Positions 34,956 to 43,008 of a stretch of DNA of 64,000 nt are shown in pieces. Both the position numbers and the translations under genes were made by a program. The notes under the pieces are model-generated. The model worked only from the letters and a program-made list of their open reading frames with translations. It searched no databases and had not been told where the DNA came from. Source of the stretch: Sphaerochaeta pleomorpha str. Grapes (lineage in GTDB: Bacteria > Spirochaetota > Spirochaetia > Sphaerochaetales > Sphaerochaetaceae). The DNA lies in assembly GCF_000236685.1 (NCBI RefSeq), contig NC_016633.1:3066001-3130000 (forward strand). Direction: 5' to 3'. Each line of letters begins with the position of its first letter. Position 1 is the stretch's first letter.

Positions 34956-36108
34956 GATCAAGTTCTCCCTTGAGCGCCTCGATATACCGCTCGCTCACCT
35001 GTTCCCACGCAAAGAGGGAATTGCCGAAATGGCCGTAGCAGGAGGTAAGGTTGTATATGGGACTGCGCAGCCCCAACTCCTCGATGATGTCCTTCGGCTT
35101 GAGGCTGAAAACCTTACTCACTGCCTCGGCAAGCCTGGCATCATCAACCCTGCCGGTTGCGAATGTGTGTACATTCACGGCAACAGGCTCGGCCTTTCCG
35201 ATGGCGTAGGAGATCGCTACACCGCAGCGCTTGGCAAGACCGGCTGAGACGATGTTCTTGGCGATCATGCGCGCCATGTAAGCCCCGCTTCGGTCCACCT
35301 TGGTCGCATCCTTGCCGCTGAAGGCGCCACCTCCGTGGAGTGCCAGGCCCCCGTAGGTGTCCACCATGATCTTGCGACCTGTCAGGCCGGTGTCGGCACC
35401 GGGCCCGCCCTCAACGAAACGGCCGGATGGGTTGATGAGGATACGGGTGTGTGCATCGATGGGGAAGTGAATGAAGGCAGGCTCGAGCACCTTTTCGATG
35501 AGCTCGCCCTTGAGGGTGTCCAGATTCTTGTCACGCTCATGCTGGACCGAGACGATGACGGCGGACACCCTGACGGGCTTGTCATTCTCGTACTCCACCG
35601 ATACCTGTGCCTTGCCGTCGCTGCGGATTCCCATGATGGTTCCGTTCTTCCTGCACGTGTCCAGGATGCTGCAGATGCGGTGGGAGAGTTCAAGAGGCAA
35701 GGGGATGCAGGTGGGTGTCTCGTCGGTTGCATATCCGTACACCGTGCCCTGGTCCCCGGCTCCCAATTCATCCACCTTACCCTCGGCATCCCTGATCTCC
35801 AGGGCTGTATCGACGCCGCCTGCAATGTCCGGACTCTGGTTGTGGAGGAACACGCTGATGGTGAATTCCTTGGGGTTGTAGCCACACTCTGCAAGGGCGG
35901 TCCGTACGGTTTGGCGTATGTTGACCTTGGTGCGGCTGGTGATCTCTCCGGCGACGATGATCCGGCCCTTGGTCGCCATGACCTCGCAGGCCACGCGCGA
36001 ATATGCATCGCTGCTCAGGCAGGCATCGAGTATCGAGTCGGCGATGTAGTCGCACAGCTTGTCGGGATGTCCTTGGCAGACACTCTCGGATGTGAGGTAG
36101 TTCTTCAT
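34945..36108 (-). CDS. metK: S-adenosylmethionine synthetase (phage-borne)
   Basis: A 387-residue methionine adenosyltransferase making SAM from ATP and methionine. Landmarks: LTSESVCQGHPDKLCDYIAD at the N-terminus (ATP site His), GAGDQGTVYGYATDE, and the P-loop-like GGGAFSGKDATKVDRSGAYM. All three domains appear present at the normal length. A full metK inside a prophage is uncommon. It is overlapped by the ParB-methyltransferase gene and the same element encodes a radical SAM enzyme, so it may raise SAM during infection. AAAGGAA precedes the ATG. Confidence 0.93.
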   Translation of the reverse strand: MKNYLTSESVCQGHPDKLCDYIADSILDACLSSDAYSRVACEVMATKGRIIVAGEITSRTKVNIRQTVRTALAECGYNPKEFTISVFLHNQSPDIAGGVDTALEIRDAEGKVDELGAGDQGTVYGYATDETPTCIPLPLELSHRICSILDTCRKNGTIMGIRSDGKAQVSVEYENDKPVRVSAVIVSVQHERDKNLDTLKGELIEKVLEPAFIHFPIDAHTRILINPSGRFVEGGPGADTGLTGRKIMVDTYGGLALHGGGAFSGKDATKVDRSGAYMARMIAKNIVSAGLAKRCGVAISYAIGKAEPVAVNVHTFATGRVDDARLAEAVSKVFSLKPKDIIEELGLRSPIYNLTSCYGHFGNSLFAWEQVSERYIEALKGELDHDH

Positions 36109-36142
36109 GTTTGAATTCCTTTGGTTGTTTGATTGTTTTGCG

Positions 36143-36676
36143 CTACCGGCGTGCGGTGAGCAGTCGTTCCATCAGGTCATCCTGAGGGTTCGCTCCTTGG
36201 TATGAAGTGGCGTTGTTCTCCTTCACGATCTGGAAGATCTGGTACCAGATCTGGTTGACCTGTTTCATGTATTCACGACTCATCGCCACATACGGAGAAG
36301 CGATCGCAGCACCTGTGGTAGGGTGCTTTGCGAGGAAGCCGTACTCGCTGACTGCCATCTCGCACTGGATCCATCGCGCCACTGCCATCGCGTACTGGTG
36401 GATGATCTGGCTGCTGACTAAATTCTCACAGCGTCTGGTCTTGAGCCAATCCCATGTCTCCTGGAAGACCTCTGCAGCATCGAGCTCAATGCCACTCTTC
36501 TGGCTGACCGTCATGTAATATTTGACCTCAGGCATGTCCGCGCCCTCGAGCTCGGGAGCCTCGGGCAATTGCACCACGCGGGCCTCTCTGCCTTCGTGGA
36601 TTTTCTTTGAGAGAGCCTTGGGTTTCCTCCCTGCACCGACGCGGGCACCGCCACGGTTGGTACCGTCTTTTGCCAT
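36143..36676 (-). CDS. terS: Terminase small subunit, P27-like family
   Basis: A 177-residue protein. The N-terminus is basic with the AT-hook-like block GGARVGAGRKPKALSKK, often found in phage terminase small subunits. The following helical region (VFQETWDWLKTRRCENLVSS, YAMAVARWIQCEMAV, YVAMSREYMKQVNQIWYQIF) fits the P27-type small subunit. It should bind the packaging site and load the large subunit. The large subunit gene is unusually distant (27.7-29.3 kb). Start chosen at MAKDGTN; upstream codons are not supported. Confidence 0.8.
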   Translation of the reverse strand: MAKDGTNRGGARVGAGRKPKALSKKIHEGREARVVQLPEAPELEGADMPEVKYYMTVSQKSGIELDAAEVFQETWDWLKTRRCENLVSSQIIHQYAMAVARWIQCEMAVSEYGFLAKHPTTGAAIASPYVAMSREYMKQVNQIWYQIFQIVKENNATSYQGANPQDDLMERLLTARR

Positions 36677-36811
36677 GTCGCACCGCCTTCGTATGATGAG
36701 GGGGTCAATCCCCCGTTTGAATTCCAATTTTTCCGCGTGATTGCCCCTGCCCGTTGTACACCACATATGGTGTAGAGATTCAGATACCCCTAGGGTTGGC
36801 GCTACTAATAG

Positions 36812-37174
36812 TTACCTTTTAACGTTCCATCGGTCTCTCTGGCGCCCGTGGAGGGCTGAGTGGCACCTGTTGCATAGTGCCATGAGGTTCTCCTCGTCAT
36901 CCGTACCACCATATCTAGTGGCAGTGATATGATGGGCAACCGTCGCTCGTGTAAGGCGTCCCTCTCTCCTGCACAGCTCGCAGAAGGGATGCCCTTCAAG
37001 GAATGTTTTCCGGGCCTTCCTCCAAGAGGATCCGTAGCGCTTGTGGGTGCCGGGATCTCGTTGGTTGCGTTCGTAGGTGCTCGCAGCCTCTTTCGCATGC
37101 TCCTCGCAGTACCGACCTTCGGTGAGTCGTGGACAGCCTGGATGGCTGCACGGTCGCTTGGGCTTGTAGGGCAT
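36812..37174 (-). CDS. HNH endonuclease
   Basis: A 120-residue HNH nuclease of the kind that sits beside terminase genes and assists packaging. An N-terminal Cys/His knuckle (CSHPGCPRLTEGRYCEEH) is followed by the HNH core: CELCRREG, VAHHITATRYGG, NLMALCNRCHSALHG. AAGGAG precedes the chosen ATG (MPYKPKRPC); the frame upstream to 37312 lies in terminator sequence. It is immediately upstream of the small terminase. Confidence 0.9.
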   Translation of the reverse strand: MPYKPKRPCSHPGCPRLTEGRYCEEHAKEAASTYERNQRDPGTHKRYGSSWRKARKTFLEGHPFCELCRREGRLTRATVAHHITATRYGGTDDEENLMALCNRCHSALHGRQRDRWNVKR

Positions 37175-37192
37175 GAGGGGTACTCCTTGGGG

Positions 37193-37223
37193 CAAAAAGA
37201 AAGCCCGGGAGGAATTCCCGAGC
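37193..37223 (-). terminator. Intrinsic terminator upstream of the HNH gene
   Basis: Minus-strand hairpin of 8 pairs (one G-U) at 37203-37223 with a 5-base loop, followed by TTTCTTTTT. It separates the early regulator region from the HNH-terminase operon. The tail sequence (TTTCTTTTTGCC) is shared with the terminator at 52182-52232. Confidence 0.7.
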
Positions 37224-37463
37224 TCTCGATTGGACTTGTCTGAGTGTACAGTAGCGTGAAAAACAAACTGAGCACAACTGTTATTTTCTGATATTTTAAC
37301 GATTGGATACAAGTGTTCCTGAAGTGATTACGGTTCTTATTGTGAATTTTAGGAAACGATAATCTGTGCTATCCTAAGTAATAGAATTTTCTGCGGTCAT
37401 TACTGAGAAAGAAATGGCAGTCGGGTTGATTTTGTTGAAAAGCCTACAAAAGGATTGAGATCC

Positions 37464-38057
37464 ATGAATATTAAAGAATTTGAGAAGGTCTATTGGGGAT
37501 ATTATCTACATCTAGAAAATCGATTTCTGATCACGGGAGATTATGTTTCTTTCGATGAAACGAATTATGGAACGTTCTCGAATGAGTATGTTGCACTTTT
37601 ACAGACGGTTTGTTCAGAGATCGACGTAATACTCAAGGATATGTGTGGGTATCCAAGAGCCAATAATAAAACAATTAAAGATTATGCAGTTGATATAAAA
37701 AGCCGATTTCCCTCTGTTGAATCAGAAAGGATTCTAATAAACTACTTCAACTGTGAGATCAAGCCATTTGAAAACCTTTCTGGAACAATGGTTTGGTGGA
37801 AAAATTACAATGCTGTTAAACACGATCGTATTAATAACTTTGATGCTGCTAACCTGCAATCAGTTGTGGGTTCTCTTGCTGCGCTTTTTCTACTGAATAG
37901 ACTCTATTTGAAATCAATAGATACAAACGCATACCATTTCATTATTCAGTCAAGATTATTCAAGAATCCTGATTGGGATGATAAGGGACTTCAAATGGGA
38001 TTCAAAGTAAAGGATGGGCATTTAGTTTCGATCTTTCCTGATGATGATAATAATTAG
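37464..38057 (+). CDS. Unrecognised AT-rich forward gene, possible HEPN-like protein
   Basis: A 197-residue protein on the forward strand, visibly AT-richer than its GC-rich neighbours, so probably cargo acquired by the phage. The helical pattern with an invariant-looking WWKNYNAVKHDR and LAALFLLNRLYLKS resembles a HEPN-like fold seen in small stress or defence proteins, but the catalytic Arg-x4-6-His pattern is not clear. I do not assign a function. The ATG at 37464 follows AGGATTGAG; a TTG three codons upstream is possible. It is convergent with the sigma-like gene, with a hairpin between them. Confidence 0.75.
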   Translation: MNIKEFEKVYWGYYLHLENRFLITGDYVSFDETNYGTFSNEYVALLQTVCSEIDVILKDMCGYPRANNKTIKDYAVDIKSRFPSVESERILINYFNCEIKPFENLSGTMVWWKNYNAVKHDRINNFDAANLQSVVGSLAALFLLNRLYLKSIDTNAYHFIIQSRLFKNPDWDDKGLQMGFKVKDGHLVSIFPDDDNN

Positions 38058-38104
38058 ACTATCATTTTGATAAAATTATGACCATATTCTGTAGCTTCTG
38101 AATA

Positions 38105-38127
38105 TTCCACCCAGGAAAAGGGTGGAA
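38105..38127. terminator. Hairpin between convergent genes
   Basis: Perfect 8-bp inverted repeat TTCCACCC/GGGTGGAA with a 7-base loop, centred between the forward gene ending at 38057 and the minus-strand gene ending at 38135. There is no T run on either strand, so it is a weak bidirectional terminator at best. Confidence 0.5.
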
Positions 38128-38134
38128 CGAAATA

Positions 38135-38545
38135 TCATATAGAAGGAACCCTCACCAACCCCAGCGCCTTCCTATGCAGGTGGTAGATGTAGTCCTGGCT
38201 GTAATTCAGTTGGGATGCGATCTGGTCCCAGCCCAGGAAGGTGAGGTACCGCATCTCCAGCAGCGTCTCACACTCCATGCTGTTGACACTTCGGATCGCA
38301 TCAGCGATTTCTGTCTTGAGAAGTATCAACTGTGCAATGCTGGTGTTGATCTCATTTTCCAGTTCGGTGATCCGCACCACCGCCTCCTCCACAGGGGAAC
38401 GCCGGATCGACGGGGCCTTGGGGACCTCGGTGAGTTTGGGAGATACATAGACGGCATGACTTCTGAGCCAATCGAGCTGACGTTCCTTGGTCTTGATGCG
38501 TTTGTCCAGATACCATGCCTGTGACAGATATTCCTTTGTTTTCAT
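38135..38545 (-). CDS. Sigma-70-like/DUF1492-type phage regulator
   Basis: A 136-residue protein with an N-terminal coiled-coil and a C-terminal helix-turn-helix like sigma region 4: ETLLEMRYLTFLGWDQIASQ followed by LNYSQDYIYHLHRKAL. Proteins of this DUF1492 type lie at the end of phage early operons and probably switch on the late genes. That is consistent with its place just before the terminator and the HNH-terminase block. CAGGAGG precedes the ATG, which overlaps the stop of the preceding gene. Confidence 0.75.
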   Translation of the reverse strand: MKTKEYLSQAWYLDKRIKTKERQLDWLRSHAVYVSPKLTEVPKAPSIRRSPVEEAVVRITELENEINTSIAQLILLKTEIADAIRSVNSMECETLLEMRYLTFLGWDQIASQLNYSQDYIYHLHRKALGLVRVPSI

Positions 38546-38763
38546 GTTCTTGCCTCCTGTAGGTGAATCTTGGTGAAGTCGGGGTTGATGTCGCACAGGA
38601 AATCAAACCACTCGCTCTTGAAAAACCGCTCGATCTCATCCTTGTCTGCCCATGCGTATAGGTAATCGGGGTTGTCTTCCAACTGGGACATCGCCTTGTG
38701 CCAGTCCATCACAGCTCGATCTACAATTGCTGCCGCCAGCTGCCTCATGCTTGACTCGGTCAT
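38542..38763 (-). CDS. Small phage protein of unknown function
   Basis: A 73-residue, mainly helical acidic protein (LAAAIVDRAVMDWHKAMSQL, EIERFFKSEWFDFLCDI). I do not recognise it. Its ATG overlaps the stop of the helicase gene (ATGA) and its stop overlaps the next start, so it is embedded in the early operon and translated with the helicase and sigma-like gene. Confidence 0.7.
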   Translation of the reverse strand: MTESSMRQLAAAIVDRAVMDWHKAMSQLEDNPDYLYAWADKDEIERFFKSEWFDFLCDINPDFTKIHLQEART

Positions 38764-40133
38764 CGGCTACCCCCTGTAAGTTCGGCCTTCACCGCCTCGA
38801 TCAGAGCATTCTGGGTTAGTGCCTTACCTGAAAGAACCTTTATGATGCGCTCATCGATGGTCTTCTCGGTGATGAGATGTTGGACCACCACCGTCTCGGA
38901 CTTCTGGCCTTGGCGCCACAGGCGCGCTACCGTCTGCTGGTAGAGTTCGAGGCTCCAGGTAAGGCCGAACCAGATCAGGAAGCTCCCCCCGCCTTGGAGA
39001 TTCAATCCGTGCCCGGCGGAGGCTGGGTGTATCAGAGCGGCCTGCAGTTTTCCCTGGTTCCATTTCAAAAGGCTTTCACTCGAATCCAGAGTCGAAAACG
39101 ATACCCCCAGCTTCTCCAGCCTCCCCGCAATCCGCTGAAGGTCGTGCTTGAACCAATAGGCCACCAGCACACTTTTTCCGTTGGCCGCCTCAATGAGGTC
39201 CTCAAGCGCATCGAGCTTGCGATCGTGAAGGGCAATGGTCTTCCCGTCGTCGGTGTACACAGCCCCATTTGCCAGCTGCAGCAGCTTGCCCGACAGGCTT
39301 GCCGCATTGGCTGCTGTCACCTGTCCTCCGGAGGCGTCGAGCACCAGATCTTTCCGTAGTCTTTCATAGGCCATCCGCTCATCGCCGCTGAGGGAAATCT
39401 TATATTCATTGGTCACGAGCTCGGGCATCCTGATATGGTCCTGGGCCTTCATGGAGATGGTGATGTCCTCGATCGCTTGGTAGATCCTTTCCTCCGCACC
39501 GGGGGCGGGTTTATAGCTGAACACCACCTGTCCGCTTCTCTTGTCTGGGGTGAAATACGCATTACGATAGGCTCCGATGAACCTTCCGAGTCTCACACCC
39601 TTGTCCAGAATCTTGAACTGGGCCCAAAGGTCGATCAGGCCGTTGCTGGCCGGGGTACCGGTCAGGCCAACGATGCGTTTTACCACAGGACGGCGCTTCA
39701 TCAGCGCTCTGAAGCGCTTGGAGCGGTGGTTCTTGAACGATGAGAGCTCGTCGACGACCACCATGTCGAAGTCGAAGGGCAGGGCGCTTTCTTCGATGAG
39801 CCACTGCACGTTCTCGCGATTGATGATGTACAGGTCAGCCTTGCGCTCGAGTGCTGTAATTCGCTCGGCGGTACTTCCCACGGCCACTGACGGAATCAAA
39901 TCCCCAAGGTGATCCCACTTGCCGATTTCGGCAGGCCACGTATCCCTGGCAACCCGAAGAGGCGCGATGATCAGTACCTTGCGCACCAGGAATGAATCGA
40001 AGAGGAGATTGGAAAGGGCCGTCAGGGTGATGACCGTTTTGCCAAGTCCCATCTGCAGTAATACCGCTGCCACGGGGTGCTCCTCTATGAAGTCGCTCGC
40101 ATACTGTTGGTAGTCATGCGGTGTATATGTCAT
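38760..40133 (-). CDS. SNF2-type DEAD/DEAH helicase
   Basis: A 457-residue superfamily 2 helicase. Motif I is LQMGLGKTVITLTAL, motif II is VVDELSSFKN (DELS variant of DEAH), motif III GLTGTPASNG, and the C-terminal lobe has ARLWRQGQKSETVVVQHLI (motif VI with a Gln pattern). This short SNF2 type is standard in phage replication modules next to VRR-NUC and VapE-type genes. It is likely to remodel DNA-protein complexes at replication. GGAGATC precedes the start. Confidence 0.9.
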   Translation of the reverse strand: MTYTPHDYQQYASDFIEEHPVAAVLLQMGLGKTVITLTALSNLLFDSFLVRKVLIIAPLRVARDTWPAEIGKWDHLGDLIPSVAVGSTAERITALERKADLYIINRENVQWLIEESALPFDFDMVVVDELSSFKNHRSKRFRALMKRRPVVKRIVGLTGTPASNGLIDLWAQFKILDKGVRLGRFIGAYRNAYFTPDKRSGQVVFSYKPAPGAEERIYQAIEDITISMKAQDHIRMPELVTNEYKISLSGDERMAYERLRKDLVLDASGGQVTAANAASLSGKLLQLANGAVYTDDGKTIALHDRKLDALEDLIEAANGKSVLVAYWFKHDLQRIAGRLEKLGVSFSTLDSSESLLKWNQGKLQAALIHPASAGHGLNLQGGGSFLIWFGLTWSLELYQQTVARLWRQGQKSETVVVQHLITEKTIDERIIKVLSGKALTQNALIEAVKAELTGGSR

Positions 40134-40395
40134 TGATGATCTCCTCTATCTGCTCTCTTGCATCCAGCACGTATGCCTTGAATCCCAGGGCCCTCAACAT
40201 TTCATGCCTTACCTGTTGGAGTGCCCTCATCTTTTTGCCCGGGGCCTTCACTTCCACAAAGCCGCACCGTCCGCCGGGCAGCAGGACCAATCGGTCCGGC
40301 ATTCCATCGAAGCCCGGGCTTATGAATTTCACAGCCCGGCCTCCCATCTTTTTCACAGCCATCACCAGCTGCAACTCGATCTCTTTCTCAAGCAT
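40114..40395 (-). CDS. VRR-NUC domain nuclease
   Basis: A 93-residue PD-(D/E)XK nuclease of the VRR-NUC type. It has an N-terminal helix, the metal-binding Asp in FDGMPDRLVLLPGG and the Glu-x-Lys in GFVEVKAPGKKM, then an RALQQVRHEML helix. Phage VRR-NUC proteins are linked to replication or recombination and sit beside the SNF2 helicase. It overlaps the start of that gene. The upstream region contains direct GGAAC repeats. Confidence 0.88.
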   Translation of the reverse strand: MLEKEIELQLVMAVKKMGGRAVKFISPGFDGMPDRLVLLPGGRCGFVEVKAPGKKMRALQQVRHEMLRALGFKAYVLDAREQIEEIINDIYTA

Positions 40396-40410
40396 TCCAA
40401 ATCTCCCTTT

Positions 40411-40441
40411 GGAACGAAGGAACGAGTGGAACGAAAGGAAC
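40411..40441. repeat. Cluster of GGAAC direct repeats
   Basis: Four copies of GGAAC, 8-9 bases apart, at 40411, 40419, 40428 and 40437. Two further TTGTTCC copies (inverted) lie at about 40540-40555 and more GGAAC/GTTCC occur within the 3' end of the primase gene (40595-40650). The density over 240 bases between the VRR-NUC and primase genes suggests iterons or an origin, but the sequence alone does not prove it. Confidence 0.4.
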
Positions 40442-40569
40442 AGGGGGTCCTATAAAGTCCCACGTGCGTATATACGCCCTCGCCGCCACACTCATCCCCT
40501 GTATATCTACTTCCACTTATGTAGTAGATATTCTTGTTCCATTGTTCCTGATGCCCCAAAACGTGCTCC

Positions 40570-43008
40570 TCAGAACGGGATTGCGTCATAGTCCAATGGA
40601 ACCAGTTCTGGAACAGGCTTGGAACGTTCTGAAGATTGTTCCGTCCCCTGGAAAACGTAGGCGCGTTGCTTTCCGTAAATCGGGAAGTATCGCGTTCCTG
40701 TTTTTGTTACTTGGTATTTGCCCCAGCTCTCGATCTTCTGCATGATGGCAGTGATCGCATATGAGTCGTTCTTGCTGATCATGGCGGGGTCCTTGCCGAA
40801 GCATTCGCACCAGATCTCCATATTGCAGACCACGGTTCTCCTGACGGTCCCCTTTACCGTCATGCCGCTGTCCTTCTCCGAAAGGAATGCACGTCGTGCA
40901 TAGAGGTCCATCGCTTCCCAGTTCTCGGGGAGCAGAAAGTCGAGGTAATTCCTGACGTAACCCTCGCGCACGTCGATCTCCATGGCTTCGCTCTGGACCT
41001 CCTCCGCCTCCTCCAGAAAGTCTCCCTCGAGATACAGTTTTTCGCCATTTTCCCAGATTGACTTTGCTTCCGCCCAGAACTGGGTCCGATATGCCTCTGA
41101 ATATTGCCAGGTCATCTTATGCCGAGCCAGGTTGGACTTGATGATCCAGTACCGGCGATTGCCGGTGATGTCGCGAAGGTACCCGTGTTCTCCGTTGACC
41201 GTCGCGATGATCACACACTGGCGGGGATGGCTTTCGACCACCTTGCCATAGCTGGGGCGGTATTGGTCGTCGGATGTGGAGAAGAATGCCTTCACTTTCT
41301 CAATGTCGGCTTTCTTTATTCCCGCCAGTTCCCCGATCTCTGCGATCCACACCCCCTGCAGCTTCTCCGCACCTGCCTTGGACTCCATATCGGCTAAAGA
41401 GAGGGTTTCGGAATAGTATTCACTGCCCACAAGGTCTTTCACGATCGTGCTCTTGCCGATACCTTGTTCGCCGTCAAGCACCAGGACGTTATCGAACTTG
41501 GTGCCCGGGTGGTAGACGCGCGCCACAGAGGCGGCGAATGTCTTGCGGGTGATCTCCCTGACATAGGGGGTATCGTCGGCTTTCAGGTACTGGATGAAAA
41601 GCTCCTCGACCCTTGTTTCACCATCCCATGGCGGCAAGCCATTCAGATAGTCGCGGATGGGGTGGAAATGGCGGTCATCTGAGATCTTCGTGAACGACAC
41701 ATCATGATTGCGGCTCGAGAAACACCCATAGCGGATATCGATGAGGGATTTCAGCTGTGCCGTATCAGCATCGCGCCAGAAGTTGTTTCCCACCGGCCTG
41801 TCCCATGGCATCTTGGATGTGACTTGGATTCGCCCGGCAAGATCGTTGAAAGCAAACCCCGCGAGATCCGGATCATTGTCGAGGATCAGGTTCAGGTTCC
41901 ACACGCAATTTTTGAGCACGGTGCTCCTGGTCTCGTATATCAACCGTTTTTTCCAGTCCTCTTCCGGTACAAAGTCAGCCTCTGCTTCCATTCTGCGCTC
42001 ATGAAGGATGAGCAACTTCACCCGTTCGTCCTTGCTGGCAAGATCTGCCATGGCGTTGAATGATTTCTTTGGATCATCATCCCCGAAGCGATGCACTCTT
42101 ACCAAGTCGAATGCATTGAGAGTCTTGTTGCATGCAGGATCGGACGCGTGATGTGAGTAGGCGAATTTGCCATCATAGATCACCACTCCGGCACTTGAGT
42201 CGGCGGGAATGTAGTCGTACCTTCCCTCTTGGGTGGAGAGAGCATACACACCGGAAAGGAACGCATCGATTGCTTCGTCGATCGGATGGTAGGCTCGACA
42301 GAATACCCCCACAATTCCTTCTTTCGTCAGCGGATCACTTTGGCTACGCATCGAGGTTTGGATGATCTCGGACTGACGGGAACTGACCGGCCATTGGGAG
42401 GCATCCTTCCAGTCGTGGTACATGCCAAGGTACTTGTCGGGATCAAGCGCACTCCCATCCTGGGCTTCGAATAAGAATTCCCCGTTCGATGGACAGCTCG
42501 CCCAGTACATCATGCGGTTGGCCTGGTAGGTGGAGTCATCGAAATAGTCTATGCCAATCTGCTTCGCGACCATGCGCATGAGAGCGGGGTACTCGTCCTC
42601 GCCTACTTCACGGGTGAACGGGAACACGATGCGACAACGGGGATTCTCAGGAGCATGGCTGTGTGTTGAGTAGAGGAAATAGGTTATACCCGTCAAGGAA
42701 CTCTTCACCTTGGTGGGGAAGTCTTCTCCGCCATCGATATGGTCTGCATCCAGGGTTCCCACCATCCGGCAAATCACGTGACCATTCTTTCGGATGCCTT
42801 CCTTCAACCATCCTCCGACGAAGCCTCCCTGGTCCTTCAGCTGATCACGTTGGACACGTGGGAGCCGAGGGTACTCCTGTACCGTCTCCGAGGTTCGGAT
42901 GGGGTTGGCGTTGCGATCCTTTATCGCTTGCCAGGTCATTTCCTGATTCTTGTACTTCCGGTCGGTCTTTCGGTTGCAGAGTGCAACCTTGATGAGTTGA
43001 TCGTTCAT
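40570..43008 (-). CDS. VapE-type phage primase/helicase
   Basis: An 812-residue replication protein of the virulence-associated E type. The N-terminal part resembles an archaeo-eukaryotic primase-like region (VGTLDADHIDGGEDF, HAPENPRCRIVFPFTREV). The central-C-terminal part is an SF3/AAA+ helicase with the Walker A loop VLDGEQGIGKSTIVKDL, followed by AEIGELAGIKKADIEKVKAF and IATVNGEHGYLRDITGNRRY. It should prime and unwind phage DNA. AAGGAGATAC precedes the ATG at 43008; extra upstream codons to 43089 overlap the antirepressor and are rejected. A degraded N-terminal copy of such a gene lies at 43942-44061. Confidence 0.88.
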   Translation of the reverse strand: MNDQLIKVALCNRKTDRKYKNQEMTWQAIKDRNANPIRTSETVQEYPRLPRVQRDQLKDQGGFVGGWLKEGIRKNGHVICRMVGTLDADHIDGGEDFPTKVKSSLTGITYFLYSTHSHAPENPRCRIVFPFTREVGEDEYPALMRMVAKQIGIDYFDDSTYQANRMMYWASCPSNGEFLFEAQDGSALDPDKYLGMYHDWKDASQWPVSSRQSEIIQTSMRSQSDPLTKEGIVGVFCRAYHPIDEAIDAFLSGVYALSTQEGRYDYIPADSSAGVVIYDGKFAYSHHASDPACNKTLNAFDLVRVHRFGDDDPKKSFNAMADLASKDERVKLLILHERRMEAEADFVPEEDWKKRLIYETRSTVLKNCVWNLNLILDNDPDLAGFAFNDLAGRIQVTSKMPWDRPVGNNFWRDADTAQLKSLIDIRYGCFSSRNHDVSFTKISDDRHFHPIRDYLNGLPPWDGETRVEELFIQYLKADDTPYVREITRKTFAASVARVYHPGTKFDNVLVLDGEQGIGKSTIVKDLVGSEYYSETLSLADMESKAGAEKLQGVWIAEIGELAGIKKADIEKVKAFFSTSDDQYRPSYGKVVESHPRQCVIIATVNGEHGYLRDITGNRRYWIIKSNLARHKMTWQYSEAYRTQFWAEAKSIWENGEKLYLEGDFLEEAEEVQSEAMEIDVREGYVRNYLDFLLPENWEAMDLYARRAFLSEKDSGMTVKGTVRRTVVCNMEIWCECFGKDPAMISKNDSYAITAIMQKIESWGKYQVTKTGTRYFPIYGKQRAYVFQGTEQSSERSKPVPELVPLDYDAIPF

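Noticed and set aside
33993..34973. Long plus-strand frame opposite the methyltransferase
   Set aside because: Antisense shadow of a well-supported ParB-methyltransferase gene.
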